NCBI GenBank assembly: GCA_045646865.1
Contig: JAZRLM010000012.1
Location: forward strand, 124,001-188,000
DNA: 64,000 nucleotides
Reading direction: 5' to 3'
Source: SIG440 sp045646865
GTDB lineage: Bacteria > Bacillota > Clostridia > Monoglobales > Monoglobaceae
The position numbers and the translations under genes were made by a program. This document shows, in pieces, positions 25,500-33,998 of the stretch (the stretch's first letter is position 1; the number at the start of each line of letters is the position of its first letter). Under the pieces are notes generated by a model. That model was not told the DNA's origin and searched no databases. It saw only the letters and a list, made by a program, of their open reading frames with translations.

Positions 25500-26597
25500 A
25501 TGAAACTTGGTATACTTGGACTTCCTAATGTAGGAAAGAGCACACTTTTTAATGCAATCACACAGGCAGGAGCAGAATCTGCAAACTATCCATTTTGTAC
25601 GATTGAGCCCAATGTAGGTACTGTTGCAGTTCCTGACAGCAGACTTGATAAGCTTGCTGAAATGTATGACCCCGACAAGGTTACACCTGCGGTAATAGAA
25701 TTTGTTGACATTGCAGGTCTTGTTAAGGGCGCAAGCAAGGGCGAAGGTCTTGGAAATAAGTTCCTTGCCAATATTCGTGAGGTGGATGCTCTTGTCCATG
25801 TTGTCCGTGCTTTTGATGACACCAACATTGTTCACGTTGAGGGAAGTATTGACCCAATCCGTGATATTGAAACAATTAATTTTGAACTTATATTCTCTGA
25901 CCTTGAGATTATTGCAAGACGTATTGACCGTATTAAGAAACAGCTTAAAGGCGGCGATAAAAAGTATCAGGTTGAGATTGACTTTCTTGAAGGCTTGAGT
26001 GAACAGCTTGAAAAGGGTATAAGTGCCCGTGCTCTTGAGTTTACAGATGATGAACGAGAGATGCTGAAAGAGGTTTCTCTGCTTAGCTTAAAGCCTGTAA
26101 TCTATGCGGCAAATGTTGCTGAAGATGATTATGCAAAGCCTGCAGGCGAAAACCAGTACGTTGCAAAAATTGCCGAGTTTGCGGCAACCGAAAAATCTGA
26201 GGTTATGGTTGTTTCGGCAAGAATAGAAGAAGAAATAGCAGAGCTTGACAAGGACGAAAAAATGATGTTCCTTGAAGAACTGGGCGCAGAAGAATCGGGC
26301 CTTGACAAACTGATAAAGGCAAGTTATAAGTTGCTTGGTTTAATTAGTTATCTTACTGCAGGCAAGCCCGAGGTAAGAGCCTGGACAATCACCAAGGGTA
26401 TGAAGGCTCCTCAGGCTGCAGGCAAAATCCATACCGATTTTGAACGCGGTTTTATCCGTGCCGAGGTTGTTGCATATAATGATCTTATGGAGAACGGAAG
26501 TATGACTGCGGCAAAGGAAAAAGGTCTTGTCAGAAGTGAAGGCAAGGAATATGTTGTAGAAGATGGGGATATAATCCTGTTCAGATTCAATGTTTAA
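25500..26597 (+). CDS. ychF: Ribosome-binding ATPase YchF (Obg family)
   Basis: 365 residues, standard length. G1 motif GLPNVGKST (8-16), followed by the Obg-type G-domain (FVDIAGLVKGASKGEGLGN), a helical insertion, and a C-terminal TGS domain (about 280-363). YchF binds ATP rather than GTP and associates with ribosomes. Well-placed ATG. Confidence 0.97.
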   Translation: MKLGILGLPNVGKSTLFNAITQAGAESANYPFCTIEPNVGTVAVPDSRLDKLAEMYDPDKVTPAVIEFVDIAGLVKGASKGEGLGNKFLANIREVDALVHVVRAFDDTNIVHVEGSIDPIRDIETINFELIFSDLEIIARRIDRIKKQLKGGDKKYQVEIDFLEGLSEQLEKGISARALEFTDDEREMLKEVSLLSLKPVIYAANVAEDDYAKPAGENQYVAKIAEFAATEKSEVMVVSARIEEEIAELDKDEKMMFLEELGAEESGLDKLIKASYKLLGLISYLTAGKPEVRAWTITKGMKAPQAAGKIHTDFERGFIRAEVVAYNDLMENGSMTAAKEKGLVRSEGKEYVVEDGDIILFRFNV

Positions 26598-26617
26598 TAT
26601 TGAAAGGAGAAAAAATC

Positions 26618-26890
26618 ATGGATTTTTTATCTAATGTAAAAAAACTGTTTGCCGACACAGGCAAAACTGTTGCTAAAAAGACAGGCGAGCTGGTTGAAAC
26701 CTCAAAGACCAAGTATGGTATTTATGACGTAAAGAATGACATTGAAAAGGTTTATACCGAAATCGGACGCGAGATTTATGCGGCATATAAGGAAGACAGA
26801 AATGCTGCAGATTTTATTGAAGAAAAGTGTGCAGAAATTGATGTTTTAGTTGAAAAAATGGAAACACTTAAAGCACAACTGGAAAAATAA
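26618..26890 (+). CDS. Small coiled-coil protein, unknown
   Basis: 90 residues, ATG chosen for AAAGGAG 8 nt upstream. Almost wholly helical, with an N-terminal amphipathic segment (MDFLSNVKKLFADTGKTVAK) and a C-terminal coiled coil (IDVLVEKMETLKAQLEK). Similar clostridial proteins sometimes end in a zinc ribbon; this one does not. No function can be assigned. Confidence 0.75.
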   Translation: MDFLSNVKKLFADTGKTVAKKTGELVETSKTKYGIYDVKNDIEKVYTEIGREIYAAYKEDRNAADFIEEKCAEIDVLVEKMETLKAQLEK

Positions 26891-26910
26891 TTTACAAAGG
26901 AGACAAATTT

Positions 26911-27582
26911 ATGTCTACATTTAAGGTTGCAATTGACGGACCTGCAGGAGCGGGAAAAAGTACAATAGCAAAAGCTGCGGCGGCAAAAATGCATCTTGTG
27001 TATATTGATACGGGTGCAATGTTCCGTGCAATCGGTCTTGGCTGCATCCGCGCAGAGCTTAACCCCAATTGCGATATCGAAAAAATAATTGAAATGTTGC
27101 CGTCTATGAAAATTGACATTTTCCACGGCGAAAACGGTCAGGAAATTTTTCTCAACGGTGAGAATGTTTCAAGTGAAATCCGTATGCCCCAGGTATCTGT
27201 TGCGGCATCAGATGTTTCAAAAATTCCTGAGGTAAGACAAAAACTCCTTACCCTTCAAAGAGAAATTGCTGAAAAAACCGACGTTATTATGGACGGCAGA
27301 GATATAGGTACTGTTGTGCTTCCCGATGCAAGACTTAAGATTTTTCTTACCGCATCGGTTGAGGAACGTGCAACAAGAAGATATAAGGAACTTATCGAAA
27401 AGGGTGTAGAATGCAATTTTGACGAAGTTAAGGCTGATATGGAATACCGTGACAAAAACGATTCCCAGCGCGAGATTGCTCCCCTTAAACCGGCAGAAGA
27501 CAGCATAATTGTCGACACAACTGGCAAAACATTGCAGGAATCTGTTGATATGGTTCTGGAATTAATAAACAAAGGAAGATAA
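26911..27582 (+). CDS. cmk: Cytidylate kinase
   Basis: 223 residues. P-loop GPAGAGKST (10-18), DTGAMFRA, the NMP-binding region DGRDIGTVVLPDA, and a C-terminal arginine/lid region. It phosphorylates CMP and dCMP to the diphosphates. The order cmk-plsC-ispH/rpsA is a conserved clostridial arrangement. Confidence 0.96.
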   Translation: MSTFKVAIDGPAGAGKSTIAKAAAAKMHLVYIDTGAMFRAIGLGCIRAELNPNCDIEKIIEMLPSMKIDIFHGENGQEIFLNGENVSSEIRMPQVSVAASDVSKIPEVRQKLLTLQREIAEKTDVIMDGRDIGTVVLPDARLKIFLTASVEERATRRYKELIEKGVECNFDEVKADMEYRDKNDSQREIAPLKPAEDSIIVDTTGKTLQESVDMVLELINKGR

Positions 27583-27587
27583 AATAA

Positions 27588-28190
27588 ATGAAAAAGTTTA
27601 TATTGGCGACAGTCAGAGGTCTGTATCGCTTTTTATTCAAGATAGAAATTGAGGGTCTTGACAACATTCCCAAGGATAAAAATTTTCTGCTTGTACCCAA
27701 CCACCTCAGCAATTTCGACCCACCGCTTGTTGCGGCGTTTCTGCCAATTGACGATATGGGTTATATGGCAAAGGCAAGTCTTTTTAAAGTTCCGGTTGTG
27801 GCAAGCGTTATCAAGGCGTTTGGTGCTTTTCCGGTAAAACGTAGCGGCAATGATATGGCGGCTGTGAAACTGGCAATAAAAATCCTTAAAGAGGGAAAGT
27901 GCCTTACAATGTTTCCTGAGGGTAAACGTGTTAAAACACCCGGCATCTTAGGCGAAGGCAAGCAGGGAGCGGCTATGATTGCCGCAAAGGCAGGAGTAGG
28001 CTTTTTGCCGGTTGGAATACAGACAGATTATAAATTCCGCGGTAAGGTGAGACTTACTGTGGGAGAGTACATAGATTTTTCAGAGTATCATGACAAAAAA
28101 ATGAACTCCGAGGCACTTCAGCAGGTTACAAATGAATTGCTGATGCCAAAGATTGCAGAACTTGCAGGAGCAAAAGTATATGGAAATTAA
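27588..28190 (+). CDS. plsC: 1-acyl-glycerol-3-phosphate acyltransferase
   Basis: 200 residues. Catalytic HX4D motif NHLSNFDPP near residue 39 and substrate motif FPEGKR near 105. It makes phosphatidic acid for membrane lipids and acts at the inner membrane face. It overlaps the next gene by 11 nt and follows cmk by 5 nt, so the genes are co-transcribed. Confidence 0.93.
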   Translation: MKKFILATVRGLYRFLFKIEIEGLDNIPKDKNFLLVPNHLSNFDPPLVAAFLPIDDMGYMAKASLFKVPVVASVIKAFGAFPVKRSGNDMAAVKLAIKILKEGKCLTMFPEGKRVKTPGILGEGKQGAAMIAAKAGVGFLPVGIQTDYKFRGKVRLTVGEYIDFSEYHDKKMNSEALQQVTNELLMPKIAELAGAKVYGN

Positions 28191-30465
28191 AATTGCCGAT
28201 AAGGCGGGATTTTGTTTTGGTGTAGACAGGGCGGTAAAAATTGCATATGAAACGGCAAAGACAGGCGGAAAGAACGTTTGCACCTATGGTATGCTGATAC
28301 ACAACAGCGATGTAACCGCAGAACTCGAAAATATGGGTGTTTGCTGTGTTGAAAACATCCGGGTTATTCCAAATGATTCTGTGGTAATAATACGTGCTCA
28401 CGGAATATCCGATACCGAGCATAATATTCTGACAGAAAAAAATGTACGTATAATTGATGCAACCTGCCCCTTTGTAAAACGAATTCACAATATTGTGAAG
28501 GAAGAATATGCCAAGGGCAGACAGATTGTGATCGCGGGTGATAAAAATCATCCTGAGGTCAAGGGTATAAACGGCTGGTGCGAAAATTCTGCAATAATAA
28601 TAGGTGCGGATGAAGATTATGATGAGATACTGCAGAAAAATAGCGAAATTCCTATAAGTTTGGTGGCTCAGACCACTATGCGGAAGGAAAAAGTAAAAAA
28701 AATTGAAAAAAATTTAAAAAAACATTTTACAAATTCGGAATTTTTTGATACAATATGTAGTGCAACCGAAGAAAGACAGCTTGCGGCAAAAAAACTTTCA
28801 GGGGAAAGTGACGTGATGCTTGTGCTTGGTGGTAAAAACAGTTCAAACACGCAAAAGCTTTATGAGATTTGCTGTGAAGGTTGCAAGGACACATATAAAG
28901 TTGAAAATGCAAAAGAATTAAATGAGCTTGCTCATTTGTTAAAAAATAAAAAAATAAAAAAAGTAGGCATTACCGCCGGAGCATCTACTCCGGATAAGGT
29001 AATCAAGGAGGCAAAATTAACCATGGCGGAAATTACAAATGAAATGAACTTTGCAGAGGCATTGGAAGAAACTTTAAAGCCCTTAACAACAGGTGATATT
29101 GTTAAAGGTGTAGTTATCGGAATTACCCCTACAGAGGTACAGGTGGACATTGACGGTAAGTATGACGGCGTTATCCCTGCAAACGAGATGACAAATGATC
29201 CTTCAGCAGACCTTAAATCTTTGGTAAAGGTTGGCGACGAGGTTGATGTATTTGTTGTTCACGTTAGCGACCGTGACGGCGTTGTTACACTCTCTAAGAA
29301 GAAGATTGATGCTGAAAAGGGCTTGCAGGAACTTCGCGAAGATTTTGAAGCAGGCACAGTTCTCAGCGGCAGAATCGTTGAACTCGTTAAAGGCGGTATT
29401 GTTACCATTGCAAAGGGTATCAGAGTATTTATCCCTGCATCAGAAGCTGCAGAACGCTTTATCGAAGATCTCGGTTCACTTCTTAACACCGAAGTTTCAT
29501 TTAGAATTATAAAGATGGACAAAGACCGCAGAGGTCGTCTGAGAGTAGTTGGCTCAATCAAGGCAGTTGCAAAAGAAATCAGTGCTAAAAAGGCAGAGGA
29601 ATTCTGGGCAGCAGCAGAAGTTAACAAGAAGTATACAGGTACAGTTAAGTCACTTACCAAGTTCGGTGCATTCGTTGACCTTGGCGGTGTAGACGGTCTT
29701 ATTCATATTTCTGAACTTTCAGATGCACGTATCAACCATCCATCAGAAGTGGTTAAGGTTGGCGACTCTATTGATGTATATATAAAGGATATGGACAAGG
29801 AAACAGGCAAGATTTCACTTGTTAAGGAACTGGAAGCTGACAAAAAGGCAAGAGAAGCAGCTTTCTGGGCATCACTTGAAGTTGGCAAGATAATCAACGG
29901 TACAGTTAAGTCAATCACAGCATTTGGTGCATTCGTTGACCTTGGCGGTGTAGACGGTCTTGTTCACGTTTCAGAACTTTCATGGGCAAGAATCAAGCAT
30001 CCGTCAGAAGTTGTTGCTGTTGGTGACACTCTTGAAGTTTATATCAAGGATATTGACGTTGAAGCAAAGAAGATTTCTCTTGGTCACAAGAAGGAAGAAG
30101 ACAGCCCCTGGTATCAGGCTACAAAAGACCTTAAGGTTGGTGACAACATCAAGTGTAAGGTTGTTCGTATTCTGCCCTTCGGTGCATTTGCAGAAGTTGC
30201 TCCTTTTGTAGATGGTCTTATCCACATTTCACAGATTGCAAACGCAAGAATCGAAAAACCGTCTGATGTTCTTAACATCGGTGACGAAGTTGAAGTTCAG
30301 GTTACTGAAATCAACAACGATACAAAGCAGATTGGTCTTTCAAGAAAGGTTCTTCTCCCCGACTATGTAGCAGAAGCTGAAAAGGTTGAGAAAGAGGAAG
30401 TTGCTGACGAATCTTACACAGAAGAAAGCTCATTCACACTGGGTGATATTCTTGATGCTGAATAA
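28180..30465 (+). CDS. ispH-rpsA: Fused HMBPP reductase (IspH) and ribosomal protein S1
   Basis: 761 residues. The first about 280 are IspH, the last MEP-pathway enzyme making IPP/DMAPP, with iron-sulfur cysteines Cys12, Cys96 and Cys193. A linker leads to five S1 RNA-binding repeats (the third and fourth share FGAFVDLGGVDGL). This bifunctional fusion is known in Clostridia. The start at 28180 has AGGAG 9 nt upstream and inside plsC; an earlier TTG lacks one. The acidic tail (VEKEEVADESYTEE) is typical of S1. Confidence 0.95.
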   Translation: MEIKIADKAGFCFGVDRAVKIAYETAKTGGKNVCTYGMLIHNSDVTAELENMGVCCVENIRVIPNDSVVIIRAHGISDTEHNILTEKNVRIIDATCPFVKRIHNIVKEEYAKGRQIVIAGDKNHPEVKGINGWCENSAIIIGADEDYDEILQKNSEIPISLVAQTTMRKEKVKKIEKNLKKHFTNSEFFDTICSATEERQLAAKKLSGESDVMLVLGGKNSSNTQKLYEICCEGCKDTYKVENAKELNELAHLLKNKKIKKVGITAGASTPDKVIKEAKLTMAEITNEMNFAEALEETLKPLTTGDIVKGVVIGITPTEVQVDIDGKYDGVIPANEMTNDPSADLKSLVKVGDEVDVFVVHVSDRDGVVTLSKKKIDAEKGLQELREDFEAGTVLSGRIVELVKGGIVTIAKGIRVFIPASEAAERFIEDLGSLLNTEVSFRIIKMDKDRRGRLRVVGSIKAVAKEISAKKAEEFWAAAEVNKKYTGTVKSLTKFGAFVDLGGVDGLIHISELSDARINHPSEVVKVGDSIDVYIKDMDKETGKISLVKELEADKKAREAAFWASLEVGKIINGTVKSITAFGAFVDLGGVDGLVHVSELSWARIKHPSEVVAVGDTLEVYIKDIDVEAKKISLGHKKEEDSPWYQATKDLKVGDNIKCKVVRILPFGAFAEVAPFVDGLIHISQIANARIEKPSDVLNIGDEVEVQVTEINNDTKQIGLSRKVLLPDYVAEAEKVEKEEVADESYTEESSFTLGDILDAE

Positions 30466-30484
30466 TTTTTAGCAGATTTTTACT

Positions 30485-30517
30485 AAGGCGGTTAATCTTT
30501 GAGTTAGCCGCCTTAAT
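30485..30517 (+). terminator. Intrinsic terminator after ispH-rpsA
   Basis: 11-bp stem AAGGCGGTTAA/TTAGCCGCCTT with an 8-nt loop and AATTTCTTT tail. Confidence 0.8.
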
Positions 30518-30564
30518 TTCTTTAAGAAATGTTTTTAAAATAGTCTTTAAAAGGAGCAAGGGTT

Positions 30565-31926
30565 ATGAACGTATTTGAATATAAGAAATCCTTAAAAGAT
30601 AAAATAATTTCGGTAATCGGTGTTGGGGTAAGCAATGTTCCCCTTATTCGTTTTTTGATTGAGGGCGGAGCAAAGGTTACCGCTCACGACAAAAAGGATG
30701 CCGAAGCTCTGGGTGAGGTATATACCGAACTTTCTGATTTGGGTGCTCAATTTGTCCTTGGCGAAGATTATCTTAAAAACATTCCCGACGGATGCGAGGT
30801 TATATTTAAAACCCCGGGTCTGCGTGGAGATGTGCCCGAGCTGTTAGCGGCAAAGGAAAGGGGCATTACAGTAACCTCCGAAATGGAACTGTTTTTTGAG
30901 CTTTGTCCTTGCGAGATTATTGCAGTTACCGGTAGCGACGGCAAAACTACCACAACAACTCTTATCGGTGAAATGCTTAAAGCGGGCGGCTATACCTGCC
31001 ATATCGGCGGCAATATTGGCAAACCTCTTGTTGCGGAGCTTGAAAACATTAAGCAAGACCACAAGGCGGTTCTTGAACTTTCAAGCTTTCAGCTTTTCTC
31101 AATGCGAAAAAGCCCCAAGGTTGCGGTTATAACAAATGTAACTCCCAACCACCTTGACTGGCACAAGGACTTTGATGAATATATTGAATCCAAGAAAAAC
31201 ATAATGAAATATCAGGACGAAACCTCAGTTCTGGTGACAAATTCGGCAAATGATATTACAGAGAAAATCGGTCGTGATGCAAAGGGTGAAAATCGCAGTT
31301 TTTCATCCAAGGGCGATGCTCTTGTACAGCTTAAAGACGGTTGTATCCTCTATGGCGACAAAAAAATAATAAATGCTGATGACATTCTGATTCCGGGAAT
31401 ACACAATGTTGAAAACTATATGGCGGCAATTGCGGCAACAAGAGATTATGTAACCAAAGAAACTGTTGAAATGGTTGCAAAAAATTTTGGCGGAGTTGCT
31501 CACAGAATTGAGCTTGTCCGTGAACTTGACGGCGTGAGATACTACAACGATTCAATCGCAAGCAGTCCAGCCCGAACAACTGCAGGTCTTAATGCATTTG
31601 ATGAAAAGGTCATCCTTATCGCAGGCGGCTATGATAAAAAAATCCCATTTGACGATTTTGGTGCTGTTGTTAATGAACGCGTTAAAAAACTTGTTCTTGT
31701 GGGAGTTACTTCCGACAAAATCGAGGCGGCGGTTAAGAATGCAGAAAATTATAATGGTCTGCCAATTTACCGTGAGACCGAATTTGAGGCGGCGATAAAG
31801 ATTGCACGTGATGTTGCGGAGAAGGGTGATGTGGTTATGCTCTCTCCAGCCTGCGCAAGTTTTGACTTGTTTAAAAACTTTGAGGTGCGTGGCAATACAT
31901 TTAAGGATATTGTTAATAGATTCTAA
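30565..31926 (+). CDS. murD: UDP-N-acetylmuramoylalanine--D-glutamate ligase
   Basis: 453 residues. N-terminal Rossmann-like UDP-binding domain, central ATPase motif TGSDGKTTTT, and a C-terminal Mur ligase domain (GGYDKKIPF, LSPACASFDLF). It adds D-glutamate to UDP-MurNAc-Ala in peptidoglycan synthesis in the cytoplasm. AAGGAG precedes the ATG. It stands alone here, not in a dcw cluster. Confidence 0.96.
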   Translation: MNVFEYKKSLKDKIISVIGVGVSNVPLIRFLIEGGAKVTAHDKKDAEALGEVYTELSDLGAQFVLGEDYLKNIPDGCEVIFKTPGLRGDVPELLAAKERGITVTSEMELFFELCPCEIIAVTGSDGKTTTTTLIGEMLKAGGYTCHIGGNIGKPLVAELENIKQDHKAVLELSSFQLFSMRKSPKVAVITNVTPNHLDWHKDFDEYIESKKNIMKYQDETSVLVTNSANDITEKIGRDAKGENRSFSSKGDALVQLKDGCILYGDKKIINADDILIPGIHNVENYMAAIAATRDYVTKETVEMVAKNFGGVAHRIELVRELDGVRYYNDSIASSPARTTAGLNAFDEKVILIAGGYDKKIPFDDFGAVVNERVKKLVLVGVTSDKIEAAVKNAENYNGLPIYRETEFEAAIKIARDVAEKGDVVMLSPACASFDLFKNFEVRGNTFKDIVNRF

Positions 31927-31927
31927 T

Positions 31928-31966
31928 TAAAAATCCGTTAATCAGTTAATGATTAACGGATTTTTC
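31928..31966. terminator. Shared terminator of murD and comEC
   Basis: 14-bp stem AAAATCCGTTAATC/GATTAACGGATTTT. It overlaps the last codons of the convergent comEC-like gene. Confidence 0.85.
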
Positions 31967-33556
31967 GTGCTTTATATCATTGATAAATTTAAGAATCAGA
32001 TATAATATAAGTGCAATACCAATGTACACAACAAATGTTATGGGCGGCATATTTTCACTGTTTACTTTAATAGAAAAACAGTCTTTGCCGAATATTTCAG
32101 CAGTATGTAAAATAATACCAAGACAAATCTTAAGAGGATAATAGAATACTGCTGTGGCAAGGCTTGGCATTATGCAGTAAAGACCACAGGCAAGAAACCC
32201 AATACAAAAGGTAAGTGTAACAACGGGGATAACCCACAGATTTGTAAAAAACTGAACCCACGAAATTTTGCCAAAGAACAATGCCGAAAAATATACTGTG
32301 CCAATAAAGGCGGCAACAGACAGCGATATAGACGAACAAAATGCCTCCGTGCAGTATACAGCAATTTTATTTGTTTCATGAATCGGAATAAGTCCTTTCA
32401 GCAAACGCTGGAGGTATCCAAAGTAAACAAGTATCCCAAGTGTTGCTCCAAAAGACAGTATAAGACTTTTGGAAAACACCGCATATGGTGTGGCGGCAGT
32501 TATTATTATTACGGAGAAGAAAAGTGCATTTATGGGTGTATACCGTTGATGTGTCAGCAATGCAAAAAACATAGTAAACATCATTACAGCACTTCTGCAG
32601 ACCGATGGGGTGAACTGTGCGGCTGCAACAAAAAGCAATATTATTGGTATTGAAATCAAGTATGCAACCTTTTTATGAGTACGCATTTTAAAGAATATCA
32701 ATGACAAAACGGAAAACAAAATTGACAGATGCATTCCCGAAACTGCAACAATATGTGAAAGACCAGCGTTTGAGAAGTTTTTATAAAGCTCATCTGAAAA
32801 GGTGGATTTATCACCAACAAGAATTCCTTTAAGGACAGCCGCACGGTTGACATCATCAAAAACAATACTGTCCGTAGCGGTTACAATTTTATTTTTAATA
32901 AAATTCCCAATATCCTTTACAAAGGCAATGGGGTGGAAAGGTTTATCAAGTGTTATTTTATTTGCATTGTCTGTCCTGCCTATGCAAAAGATATTCTTTC
33001 CGCGTAGATGGGTGTAATAGTCAAAGGCATCGGTCTCATCTTCACGTGCAGGATAGTCAAGCCTCGTCCAACAACATATCTCATCGCCTTCGGCAAGGAG
33101 CGTGCCACGGGATTCGGGAATATACATAACAATAGTTTCGGGAGAGATATATTCATCCCCTGCTTGCAGTACATCAAGACTAAATTGGTAAGAATATCCG
33201 TTTGAGGTTTTTGTTACAGGTGACGAAATAGTGCCAGAAAGCCACAATTCATCACCAACATATTCTTTTAATTGATTGGGTAAAACGTATTCTGTAGCTA
33301 CGATGCGAAACATACCAAGCAAAGTGCAGATAATAAGAAAAAGAGGCAGTAACAGATGTTTGATACGTCCTTTGCGGTTATTGGGTTTTGCAATAATAGT
33401 TACCGATAGTACAATCATAATAATTAACAGCAAAAGGAATATAGCGAACAACCTTTCGGCAGAAAGTATGCAATAGAGGCATATGCCCGAACAAAAGGCC
33501 AGAGCAGACATCGCAAGATAGTGCTTTGATGTGATAATATGTTCTGATTTGTACAT
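31946..33556 (-). CDS. comEC: ComEC/Rec2-family DNA-uptake channel protein without a nuclease domain
   Basis: 536 residues with N-terminal membrane helices, an OB-like DUF4131 region (about 90-210), and the competence domain with the signature HIVAVSGMHLSILFS near 265 and many further helices. ComEC forms the pore carrying single-stranded DNA into the cell. It ends right after the membrane domain, so the C-terminal metallo-beta-lactamase domain of long ComEC proteins is absent. ATG 33556 has GGGAGG 10 nt upstream. Whether this is a functional short form or a decayed gene is open. Confidence 0.88.
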   Translation of the reverse strand: MYKSEHIITSKHYLAMSALAFCSGICLYCILSAERLFAIFLLLLIIMIVLSVTIIAKPNNRKGRIKHLLLPLFLIICTLLGMFRIVATEYVLPNQLKEYVGDELWLSGTISSPVTKTSNGYSYQFSLDVLQAGDEYISPETIVMYIPESRGTLLAEGDEICCWTRLDYPAREDETDAFDYYTHLRGKNIFCIGRTDNANKITLDKPFHPIAFVKDIGNFIKNKIVTATDSIVFDDVNRAAVLKGILVGDKSTFSDELYKNFSNAGLSHIVAVSGMHLSILFSVLSLIFFKMRTHKKVAYLISIPIILLFVAAAQFTPSVCRSAVMMFTMFFALLTHQRYTPINALFFSVIIITAATPYAVFSKSLILSFGATLGILVYFGYLQRLLKGLIPIHETNKIAVYCTEAFCSSISLSVAAFIGTVYFSALFFGKISWVQFFTNLWVIPVVTLTFCIGFLACGLYCIMPSLATAVFYYPLKICLGIILHTAEIFGKDCFSIKVNSENMPPITFVVYIGIALILYLILKFINDIKHEKSVNH

Positions 33557-33666
33557 TTTCGACAAACCTCCCATTCAGATTACATAGTACATAATATCAC
33601 ATTTTTCGACAAATATTCAATACCGTATCAGAATATTCTGAAATTTAAAAATAGTTACAAAAAAAC

Positions 33667-33695
33667 TTGCAGAATTTTGGAATATATGATATACT
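33667..33695 (+). promoter_or_regulatory. Promoter of the 6S-like RNA
   Basis: TTGCAG (33667-33672), 17 bp, TATACT (33690-33695). The expected start, about 7 nt on, coincides with the closing stem of the RNA at 33702. Confidence 0.75.
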
Positions 33696-33701
33696 ATATT
33701 T

Positions 33702-33897
33702 TAGCCTGACAGTAGTTATACAAACCTGATTTTAAGTGGCTGCTTTTCGCCCGAACTGTGTTAAAATACTTGCTAAGCCAACAAGGATTAGTTCCGTTTT
33801 TGCCTTGTTCAGACAAAAATCAGCTCACTTGAAATTCTCCGACCTGAAAAGGATGGAATTTTGAGGAGATTCTGGTGCGGAGGATACAGACAGGCTA
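33702..33897 (+). ncRNA. ssrS: Structured RNA, probable 6S RNA
   Basis: About 196 nt with its own promoter and no reading frame. The ends pair (TAGCCTG with CAGGCTA), an inner stem pairs ATTTTAAGTG with CACTTGAAAT, and the apex is AACAAGG/CCTTGTT, leaving a large open middle. Length, end-to-end pairing and central bubble fit 6S RNA, which binds the housekeeping RNA polymerase. A covariance search would settle it; another glyS leader RNA is the alternative, but no T-box or glycine riboswitch motif is present. Confidence 0.55.
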
Positions 33898-33912
33898 ATT
33901 ATGTACTTATTT

Positions 33913-33934
33913 GGATTTTAGAAAAATCCGTTTA
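33913..33934 (+). terminator. Probable terminator after the 6S-like RNA
   Basis: 7-bp stem GGATTTT/AAAATCC with a short loop, followed by GTTT. It is weak but well placed, 16 nt after the RNA end. Confidence 0.5.
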
Positions 33935-33998
33935 ATATTCTGCAGGCTCACGGCGGAAGTTATTTAAATTCAGTGAGTAGGAAAGGCATTGTGATAAA

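Noticed and set aside
33702..33998. Glycine riboswitch or T-box controlling glyS
   Set aside because: Neither the glycine aptamer core motifs nor the T-box sequence are present, and the RNA is separated from glyS by its own hairpin.
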